The notes under the pieces were generated by a model. It was not told the DNA's origin and ran no database searches. It saw only the letters and a list, made by a program, of their open reading frames with translations. The position numbers and the translations under genes were made by a program. A stretch of 64,000 nucleotides of DNA from assembly GCF_008014745.1 (NCBI RefSeq), contig NZ_VPFD01000003.1, positions 145,627 through 209,626 of the forward strand. Reading direction: 5' to 3'. Source of the DNA: Massilia arenae (lineage in GTDB: Bacteria; Pseudomonadota; Gammaproteobacteria; Burkholderiales; Burkholderiaceae_D). This document shows, one piece after another, positions 57,387 to 64,000 of the stretch (its first letter is position 1; every line of letters begins with the position of its first letter).

Positions 57387-59546
57387 TCACTCGCCAGTCA
57401 AACCACGACGCTCCAGCAGCGGCTTGATGTCCGCATCCTTGCCGCGGAAGTTGCGGTACATCTGCATCGCATCCAGCGTGCCGCCGCGCGACAGCAGGGT
57501 CTTGCGGAAGTGGTCGCCGTTCTTGCGGGTGAGGCCGCCGTTGGCCTTGAACCATTCGACGGTGTCGGCGTCCAGCTTCTCGGCCCACAGGTAGCCGTAG
57601 TAGCCGGCCGAGTAGCCGCCCGAGAAGGTGTGCGAGAAGTAGGTGCTGCGATAACGCGGCGGCACCAGGGCGAAGTCGACGCCGGCCTTCTTGAGCGCTT
57701 CAGCCTCGAAGGCCAGCACGTCCTGCGGGATCTGGTTCGGGGCCAGCTGGTGCCAGGCCTGGTCCAGCAGCGCCGCGGCCAGGTACTCGGTGGTGCGGAA
57801 GCCTTCGTTGAACTGCGCCGAGGCCTGGACCTTGTCCAGCAATTCCTTCGGCATCGGCTCGCCGGTCTGGTAGTGCTTGGCGTAGTTCGCCAGCACTTCA
57901 GGCCAGGCCATCCACATCTCGTTCACCTGCGACGGGAACTCGACGTAGTCGCGCGGCACGCGCGAACCCGAGAAGCGCGGGTACTGCACGTCCGAGAACA
58001 TGCCGTGCAGCGCGTGGCCGAACTCGTGGAAGGTGGTGCGCACTTCGTCGTAGGTCAGCAGGGTCGGCTCGCCGGCGGCCGGCTTGGCCACGTTCAGGTT
58101 GTTGGCGATGACCGGCTTCGTGCCCAGCAGCTTGGTCTGCGGGACCCAGGCGTTGGCCCAGGCGCCACCGCGCTTGTTCGAGCGCGCGTACGGATCGAAG
58201 GTGAAGATCGCCAGCTGCTTGCCGTCGACGTCGAACACGTCAAAGGTGCGCACGTCTTCGTTGTAACCCGGCAGGTCCTTGCGCTCCTTGAAGGTCAGGC
58301 CGAATTCCTTGTTGGCGGCGAAGAACACGCCGTCCACCAGCACGCGGTTGATCTCGAAGTAGGGACGCAGCTGGCCGGCGTCGAAGGCATAGCGCTGGGC
58401 GCGCACCTTGTCGCTGTAGAAGGCCCAGTCATGCGCGGCGGCCTTGAAGCCACCCTTCTCGGCATCGATCACCTTCTGGATGTCGGCCGCTTCCTTCTTG
58501 GCGTTGTTGACGGCCGGCGTAGCCAGTTCGCCCAGCAGCGCGTTGACGGCGTCGGTGGTCTTCGCGGTCTGCTCTTCCAGGTTGTAGGCGGCGTGGTTCG
58601 GGTAGCCCAGCAGCACGGCGCGCTCGGCGCGCAGCTTAGCGATCTGCAGCACGGTCTGGCGGGTGTCGAACTCGCCGCCGCGGCTGCCGCGCGCCATCGA
58701 TGCCGACAGCAGCTTGGCGCGGGTGTCGCGGTGGGTCAATACCGACAGGGCGGCCTGCTGGGTGGTGTTCACCACGGGAATGACGAACTTGCCGTCCAGG
58801 CCACGCTTTTTACCTTCCGCGGCGGCGGCGTCGATCGCCTTGTCGCTCATGCCGGCCAGCTCTTCGCGGGTATCGACCACCAGCGCCGAGGCATTGGCTT
58901 CCTTGAGCGTGTTCTGGGCGAACTGGGTCTGCAGGGCGGCCAGCTTGCTGTTGTACTCCTTCAGCTTGACCTTGTCCGCTTCGGACAGCTTGGCGCCGGC
59001 GCGTTCGAAGTCGTTGTTGTAGCGGTCCAGCAGGTAGGCCGACTCGGCATCCAGCTTCAGGCTGTCGCGCTTGTTGTACAGGGTGTTGATGCGCTGGTAC
59101 AGCTTGCCGTTCAGGCGGATCGCGTCGCTGTGCTGCGACAGCTTCGGCGCCATCTCGCGGCCCAGGGCGATCAGGGTGTCGTTGGTGTAGGAGCCCGACA
59201 GGGTGCCGAAGGCGGTGCTCACGCGCGCCAGCATGCGGCCGGCGCGTTCCATCGCGACGATGGTGTTCTCGAACGTCGGCGCGGCCTTGTTGTTGGCGAT
59301 CTTCTCGATCTCGGCGGCGTGCTGGCGCATCGCTTCGGCGTAGGCCGGCGCGAAGTGCTCGTTGCGGATCTTGTCCCAGGCCGGGTAGTTGAACGGCAGG
59401 GTGCTCTCTTTCGCGAACGGGTTCGATGCGTCGAACTTGGCCGAGGCGGCGACTGGCGCGGCGGCTTGGGCCGCTGGCGCCGCGTGGGCGATGTTCAGAA
59501 CGGCGGCGCTCACGGCGGCGGCCAGCAGGAAGTGGGTACGTTTCAT
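57387..59546 (-). CDS. Exported M3-family metallopeptidase, third of tandem array
   Basis: The 719-residue protein starts with a signal peptide (ending IAHAAPAAQA) and has the M3 zinc site HEFGHALHGMFS with His507, His511 and the downstream Glu in the M3 fold. Family blocks NPFAKESTLPFNYPAWDKI and SGSRVPRDYVEFPSQVNEMW also appear. It is probably a periplasmic peptidyl-dipeptidase of the Dcp type that trims peptides. It is one of three neighbouring paralogues on the minus strand with about 60-70 percent visual identity (not computed). Confidence 0.94.
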   Translation of the reverse strand: MKRTHFLLAAAVSAAVLNIAHAAPAAQAAAPVAASAKFDASNPFAKESTLPFNYPAWDKIRNEHFAPAYAEAMRQHAAEIEKIANNKAAPTFENTIVAMERAGRMLARVSTAFGTLSGSYTNDTLIALGREMAPKLSQHSDAIRLNGKLYQRINTLYNKRDSLKLDAESAYLLDRYNNDFERAGAKLSEADKVKLKEYNSKLAALQTQFAQNTLKEANASALVVDTREELAGMSDKAIDAAAAEGKKRGLDGKFVIPVVNTTQQAALSVLTHRDTRAKLLSASMARGSRGGEFDTRQTVLQIAKLRAERAVLLGYPNHAAYNLEEQTAKTTDAVNALLGELATPAVNNAKKEAADIQKVIDAEKGGFKAAAHDWAFYSDKVRAQRYAFDAGQLRPYFEINRVLVDGVFFAANKEFGLTFKERKDLPGYNEDVRTFDVFDVDGKQLAIFTFDPYARSNKRGGAWANAWVPQTKLLGTKPVIANNLNVAKPAAGEPTLLTYDEVRTTFHEFGHALHGMFSDVQYPRFSGSRVPRDYVEFPSQVNEMWMAWPEVLANYAKHYQTGEPMPKELLDKVQASAQFNEGFRTTEYLAAALLDQAWHQLAPNQIPQDVLAFEAEALKKAGVDFALVPPRYRSTYFSHTFSGGYSAGYYGYLWAEKLDADTVEWFKANGGLTRKNGDHFRKTLLSRGGTLDAMQMYRNFRGKDADIKPLLERRGLTGE

Positions 59547-59580
59547 ATTGTTTGCTTCTCGTTGTGAAGATGATGCAGAA

Positions 59581-59605
59581 GGAAGCCGGCGCGGGGCCGG
59601 CTTCC
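59581..59605 (-). repeat. Hairpin between M3 genes 2 and 3
   Basis: GGAAGCCGGC (59581-59590) pairs with GCCGGCTTCC (59596-59605) around a five-base loop. No T-run follows on the minus strand, so it may be an attenuator or mRNA stabiliser within the array. Confidence 0.5.
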
Positions 59606-59614
59606 CGGGCCAGC

Positions 59615-61738
59615 TTAGTTCAGGCCGCGGCGTTCCAGCAGCGGCTCGATGACCGGGTCACGGCCGCGGAAGTCGCGGTACATGTCGACCGCGTCCATGG
59701 TGCCGCCCCTAGACAGCACCTTCTGGCGGAACACGTCGCCGTTCTTGCGCAGCAGGCCGCCGTTTTCCTTGAACCATTCGCCGGCATCGGCGTCCAGGCG
59801 CTCGGCCCACAGGTAGCTGTAGTAGCCGGCCGAGTAGCCGCCGCCCATGGCGTGCGAGAAGTAGGTGCTGCGGTAGCGCGGCGGCACCGGTGCGAAGTCC
59901 AGGCCGGCGTCCTTCAGTGCCTGCTTCTCGAAGGCGATCACGTCGCTCGGCATCTGCTTGGAGCCCAGCTGGTGCCATTTCTGGTCCAGCACCGCGGCAG
60001 CCAGATACTCGGTGGTGCGGTAGCCTTCGTTGAAGCGCTGGGCGGCGCGCAGCTTGTCCAGCAGTTCTTTCGGCATCGGCGCGCCGGTCTGGTAATGCCT
60101 GGCGTAGCTGGAGAGGACCTCAGGCCAGGCCATCCACATCTCGTAGACCTGCGACGGCAGCTCGACGTAGTCGCGCGGCACGTTGGTACCCGAGAAGCGT
60201 GGGTACTTCACCTTCGAGAACCAGCCGTGGGTGGCGTGGCCGAGTTCGTGGAAGGTGGTGCGCACTTCGTCCCAGCTCAAGAGGGTCGGTTCGCCGGCGG
60301 CCGGCTTGGTCAGGTTCAGGTTGTTGGTGATGACCGGCTTCTGGTTCAGCAGGAAGCTCTGGTCGACCAGGGAGCTCATCCAGGCGCCGCCGCGCTTGTT
60401 CGAACGCGCATACGGGTCGATCACGAAGATCGCCAGGTGCTCGCCGTTTTCCTCGAACACGTCGTAGACGCGCACGTCCGGATCATAGGTCGGCAGGTCG
60501 GTGCGCTGCTTGAAGGTGATGCCCCACAGCTGGGTGGCGGCGAAGAAGGCGCCCTTCTCCAGCACGTTGTTGAACTCGAAATAGGGCTTGAGCTGGTTGG
60601 CGTCGAAGGCGTACTTGGCGGTGCGCACCTTGTCGCTGTAGTAGTTCCAGTCCTGGGCTGCGACCTGGAAGCCACCCTTCTCGGCATCGATCACGGCCTG
60701 GATCTCGGCGGCTTCTTTCTTGGCGTTGCGCACGGCCGGCGCGGTCAGGTCGCCCAGCAGCTTGTTGACCGAGGCGGTGTCCTTGGCGGTCTGGTCTTCC
60801 AGCGAATAAGCCGCGTAGCTGTCGTAACCCAGCAGTTCGGCGCGCTCGGCGCGCAGCTTGGCCAGCTGCAGCACGACGTTGCGGTTGTCGAACTCGCCGC
60901 CGCGGGCGCCGCGGATCATCGAGGTGTTCAGCAGCTTTTCGCGGGTGCCGCGGGTGCTCAGCTGCGACATCGGCGGCTGCTGGGTGGTGTTCACGACAGG
61001 GATCACGAACTTGCCGTCCAGGCCGCGCTTCTTCGCTTCCACGGCGGCCGCTTCGATCGCCTTCTCAGGCAGGCCGGCCAGCTCTTCGCGGGTATCGACC
61101 ACGAAGGCCGAGGCGTTCACTTCGCGCAGCACGTTCTGGCTGAACTGGGTCTGCAGCGCGGCCAGCTGGGCGTTATAGCCTTTCAGCTTGCCCTTGTCGG
61201 CATCGGACAGGTTGGCGCCGGAACGCACGAAGTCCTTGTAGTAGCGCTCAAGCAGGAACTTCGATTCCGCGTCCAGGCCCAGCGAGTCGCGCTTGTCGTG
61301 CAGGGTCTTGATGCGCGCGAACAGCTTCGGGTTCAGGCGGATCGCATCGCCGTGGGCCGCGAATTTCGGCGCCAGGTCTTTTTGCAGCGCCTGCAGCGTG
61401 TCATTGGTGTACGAACCGGTCAGCGTGTAGAACGCCGTACGCACGCGCGTCAGCAGTGCGCCCGAACGCTCCATCGCCACGATCGTGTTGTCGAACGTCG
61501 GCGCGGCCTTGTTGTCGGCGATCTTCACGACTTCAGCCGCTTCCAGGCGCATGCCTTCGGCAAACGCTGGCGCGAAGTGCTCGTTCTTGATCTTGTCGAA
61601 GGCCGGGTAGCCGTATTGCAGGGTGCTCGGCTTGGCGAACGGATTCGAGGCCTCCAGGGCCGCAGCCGCCGGTTGGGCGAAGGAGAAGGTGGCCATGGCG
61701 ACGCTGGCTGCGATCAGCAGCAGTTGGGGACGGTTCAT
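59615..61738 (-). CDS. Exported M3-family metallopeptidase, second of tandem array
   Basis: The 707-residue protein has a signal peptide (ending FAQPAAAAL) and the zinc motif HELGHATHGWFSKV with His497, where the paralogues have HEFGHALHG. The Leu-to-Thr and Phe-to-Leu changes flank the catalytic helix and could shift substrate choice. Blocks NPFAKPSTLQYGYPAFDKI and SGTNVPRDYVELPSQVYEMW match the neighbours. It probably hydrolyses oligopeptides in the periplasm. Confidence 0.94.
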   Translation of the reverse strand: MNRPQLLLIAASVAMATFSFAQPAAAALEASNPFAKPSTLQYGYPAFDKIKNEHFAPAFAEGMRLEAAEVVKIADNKAAPTFDNTIVAMERSGALLTRVRTAFYTLTGSYTNDTLQALQKDLAPKFAAHGDAIRLNPKLFARIKTLHDKRDSLGLDAESKFLLERYYKDFVRSGANLSDADKGKLKGYNAQLAALQTQFSQNVLREVNASAFVVDTREELAGLPEKAIEAAAVEAKKRGLDGKFVIPVVNTTQQPPMSQLSTRGTREKLLNTSMIRGARGGEFDNRNVVLQLAKLRAERAELLGYDSYAAYSLEDQTAKDTASVNKLLGDLTAPAVRNAKKEAAEIQAVIDAEKGGFQVAAQDWNYYSDKVRTAKYAFDANQLKPYFEFNNVLEKGAFFAATQLWGITFKQRTDLPTYDPDVRVYDVFEENGEHLAIFVIDPYARSNKRGGAWMSSLVDQSFLLNQKPVITNNLNLTKPAAGEPTLLSWDEVRTTFHELGHATHGWFSKVKYPRFSGTNVPRDYVELPSQVYEMWMAWPEVLSSYARHYQTGAPMPKELLDKLRAAQRFNEGYRTTEYLAAAVLDQKWHQLGSKQMPSDVIAFEKQALKDAGLDFAPVPPRYRSTYFSHAMGGGYSAGYYSYLWAERLDADAGEWFKENGGLLRKNGDVFRQKVLSRGGTMDAVDMYRDFRGRDPVIEPLLERRGLN

Positions 61739-61781
61739 AGTGTCTCTTGTGCGTTGTGAGAAAGAAGTACTGCAAATAGCA

Positions 61782-61824
61782 CGCCGCCCTCACCCGCTGC
61801 TCGTGACAGCGAATGAGGGCGGCG
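61782..61824. repeat. Inverted repeat between M3 genes 1 and 2
   Basis: CGCCGCCCTCA (61782-61792) is inverted at 61814-61824 around a 21-base loop. No T-run follows. Confidence 0.45.
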
Positions 61825-61829
61825 CGATA

Positions 61830-63980
61830 TCAGTTTGCGGCCGGCTTGGTCTCGAGCAGGCCGGGCCGCGTAAGGCCGCGGCGCTCGAGCAGCGGTCCGA
61901 TTTCCGGATCGCGGCCGCGGAAGTTGCGGAACAGGTCCATCGCTTCCGCCGTGCCGCCGCGCGACAGCAGGGTCTTGCGGAAGTGATCGCCGTTCTTGCG
62001 GGTCAGGCCGCCGCTTTCGGTGAACCACTTGACGGTCTCGGCGTCGAGGCGCTCGCTCCACAGGTAGGCGTAGTAGCCGGCCGAATAGCCGCCGCCCATC
62101 GAGTGCGAGAAGTAGCCGGTGCGGTAGCGCGGCGGCACTGGCGGATAGGCCACGCCGGCATCCTGCAGCGCCTTGGCTTCGAACGACAGCACGTCCGTCG
62201 GCACCTGGCTCGGAGTGAGCTGGTGCCAGCGCTGGTCGAGCAGCGCCGCGGCCAGGTACTCGGTGGTGCGGTAGCCCTGGGCGAACTTCTTCGAGGCGAC
62301 CACCTTGTCCAGCAGCTCTTTCGGCATCGGCGCGCCGGTCTGGTGGTGCCTGGCGTAATTGGAAAGGACCTCGGGATAGGTCACCCACATCTCGTTGACC
62401 TGCGACGGATACTCGACGAAGTCGCGCGGCACGTTGGTGCCCGAGAACTTCGGATACTTCACGTCCGAGAACATGCCGTGCAGCGCGTGGCCGAACTCGT
62501 GGAAGGTGGTGACCACTTCATCGTAGGTCAGCAGGGTCGGTTCGCCGGCCGCTGGCTTGGGGATGTTCAGGTGGTTGCCGATGACAGGCTTGTGACCCAG
62601 CAGATGCGACTGCGAGACGTATTCGTTCATCCAGGCGCCGCCCTGCTTGTTGCCGCGTGCATAGGGGTCGAAGATGAAGATCGCCAGCGGCTTGCCGTCG
62701 ACGTCGAAGATGTCGTACACGGTCACGTCCGGGTTGTACACCGGCAGATCCTTGCGCTGCTTGAAGGTGATGCCGAATTCCTTGGTGGCGGCAAAGAACA
62801 CGCCGTCGACCAGCACGCGGTTCAATTCGAAGTAAGGGCGCAGCTGGCTCTCGTCGAAGTTGAAGGTCGCGGCGCGTACCTTGTCCTGGTACATCGGCCA
62901 GTCCCAGGCCGCGACCTGGTACTTGCCACCTTCTTTGTCGATGACCTTCTGGATCTCGGCCGCTTCCTTCCTGGCGTTGTTGACGGCCGGCGCGGCCAGG
63001 TCGCCCAGCAGCTTGTTGACGGCGGCCGGGTTGCGCGCGGTTTCCAGTTCCTGCGAATAGGCCGCGAAGTTCGGGTAACCCAGCAGCACGGCGCGCTCGG
63101 CGCGCAGCTTGGCCAGGCGCAGCACCTGCTCCGTGGTGTCGAACTGGCCGCCATGGGTGCCGCGCTCCAGCGACGCCTTCATCAGGCGCTCGCGGGTGGC
63201 GCGCTCGGTCAGGAACGACAGCGCCGGCTGGCTCGAAGTGTTGACGATCGGGATCGCGAACTTGCCCTTCTGGCCGCGCTTGGCGGCTTCGTCGGCGGCG
63301 GCGCTGATCTGCGCATCGCTCATGCCGGCCAGTTCGGCGCGGGTGTTTACGATCAGGGCGGCGGCGTTCGCGCCCTTGAGCACGCGCTGCTGGAAGTCCG
63401 ATTGCAGCGAGGCGATCTCGCCATTGAATTTCTTGAGCTTGGCCTGGTCGGCCTTCGACAGGTTGGCGCCGGCGCGCACGAATTCCTTGTAGTAGCGCTC
63501 GAGCAGGTGGACCGACTCGGCGTCCAGGCCCAGCGACGCGCGCTTGTCGTGCAGCGCCTTGACGCGCGCGAACAGTTTTGGGTTCAGGTGGATCGCGTCG
63601 GAGTGGGCCGCCAGCTTGGGCGACATCTCGCGGTCGACCGCGTCCAGCGTGTCGTTGGTGTTAGCGCCCTGCAGGTTCGAGAAGGTCGCGTACACGCGCG
63701 CCAGCAGCTGGCCGGAACGCTCCAGCGCCACGATGGTGTTTTCAAAAGTAGGCGCGGCCTTGTCGTTGGCGATCGCCTCGACCTCGCGCAGCTCTTCGCG
63801 CATGCCGGCGTTGAAGGCCGGCAGGAAGTGCGCGTCCTTGATCTTGTCGAAGGCCGGGTAGTTCAGCGGCAGGCTGCTGGGCTGGGCGAAGGGGTTGGAG
63901 GCGTCGAGGACGGGAGCGGCAATGGCTGCATGTGCCAGCGCGACGCTGGCAGCCACGATGAGCAGTTTTGGACGGATCAT
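61830..63980 (-). CDS. Exported M3-family metallopeptidase, first of tandem array
   Basis: From ATG 63980 the protein has about 716 residues: a signal peptide (ending AAIAAPV), a mainly helical domain, and the zinc motif HEFGHALHGMFSDV with His494 and His498. The same blocks as in the two following genes are present (NPFAQPSSLPLNYPAFDKI and SGTNVPRDFVEYPSQVNEMW). A GTG at 63998 would extend it by six residues but reaches the window end, so upstream regulation cannot be seen. Dcp/oligopeptidase activity on periplasmic peptides is expected from family. Confidence 0.94.
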   Translation of the reverse strand: MIRPKLLIVAASVALAHAAIAAPVLDASNPFAQPSSLPLNYPAFDKIKDAHFLPAFNAGMREELREVEAIANDKAAPTFENTIVALERSGQLLARVYATFSNLQGANTNDTLDAVDREMSPKLAAHSDAIHLNPKLFARVKALHDKRASLGLDAESVHLLERYYKEFVRAGANLSKADQAKLKKFNGEIASLQSDFQQRVLKGANAAALIVNTRAELAGMSDAQISAAADEAAKRGQKGKFAIPIVNTSSQPALSFLTERATRERLMKASLERGTHGGQFDTTEQVLRLAKLRAERAVLLGYPNFAAYSQELETARNPAAVNKLLGDLAAPAVNNARKEAAEIQKVIDKEGGKYQVAAWDWPMYQDKVRAATFNFDESQLRPYFELNRVLVDGVFFAATKEFGITFKQRKDLPVYNPDVTVYDIFDVDGKPLAIFIFDPYARGNKQGGAWMNEYVSQSHLLGHKPVIGNHLNIPKPAAGEPTLLTYDEVVTTFHEFGHALHGMFSDVKYPKFSGTNVPRDFVEYPSQVNEMWVTYPEVLSNYARHHQTGAPMPKELLDKVVASKKFAQGYRTTEYLAAALLDQRWHQLTPSQVPTDVLSFEAKALQDAGVAYPPVPPRYRTGYFSHSMGGGYSAGYYAYLWSERLDAETVKWFTESGGLTRKNGDHFRKTLLSRGGTAEAMDLFRNFRGRDPEIGPLLERRGLTRPGLLETKPAAN

Positions 63981-64000
63981 GAGGTCTTTCGCGAACACTA

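Overview
The window is GC-rich, densely coded bacterial chromosome with no phage, insertion-sequence or CRISPR signal. Gene content points to a betaproteobacterium of the Oxalobacteraceae (Massilia/Telluria/Duganella type): a GTP-type PEP carboxykinase, a fused MrpA-MrpB antiporter subunit, LexA boxes of the CTGT-N8-ACAG type, several TonB-dependent receptors (TBDRs), and secreted S8 and M3 peptidases. The taxon is inferred from these features, not from a database search.

Layout. 0-4.3 kb: a polytopic membrane protein, a HAD-UbiA prenyltransferase fusion and a tandem universal stress protein. 4.3-10.5 kb: a complete Mrp Na+/H+ antiporter operon (A/B fused, C, D, E, F, G) closed by an intrinsic terminator. 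10.5-19.5 kb: an aldonate/carbohydrate locus with two GntR-like operators, gluconokinase, a 998-residue TBDR, a GntP-family permease, an exported tandem beta-helix protein and an exported ThuA-like protein. 19.5-28.6 kb (minus strand): five overlapping or abutting genes encoding an exported, membrane-anchored CobN-like chelatase, a short ExbB/TolQ-like protein, a DUF2149 protein with an ExbD-like Asp, a TBDR and a PepSY membrane protein. A cobalamin riboswitch with a readable promoter precedes them. 28.7-32.4 kb: an MFS exporter, a degenerate ROK regulator, a VOC protein and ssb. 32.4-37.6 kb: uvrA (divergent from ssb, with a LexA box) and pckG. 38-46.4 kb: a 2-hydroxyacid dehydrogenase, an uncharacterised protein, a short asparaginase-like protein, a catalase, rdgC, dinB (perfect LexA box), an aldo/keto reductase and an AraC regulator. 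46.4-51.5 kb: a secreted subtilisin-like protease, another TBDR, and tRNA-Val/tRNA-Asp with promoter and terminator. 51.5-57.3 kb: a diguanylate cyclase, a cNMP-binding protein coupled to an AI-2E-type permease, a YgiQ radical-SAM protein and a DUF4404 protein. 57.4-64 kb: three tandem exported M3 metallopeptidases.

Two systems stand out. The strongest candidate for an under-described system is the B12-riboswitch operon at 19.5-28.6 kb. Its set of TBDR, CobN-like protein, ExbB-like protein and DUF2149 resembles, from memory, the haem-acquisition hmu loci of Bacteroidetes, whose HmuS is a CobN-like dechelatase. Here control is by B12, which points to a cobalt or corrinoid substrate. The second is the gluconate-linked locus at 10.5-19.5 kb, which may take up an aldonate-containing saccharide, cleave it in the periplasm, import gluconate through the permease and phosphorylate it with GntK. 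Both functions are inferences from domain content and gene order.
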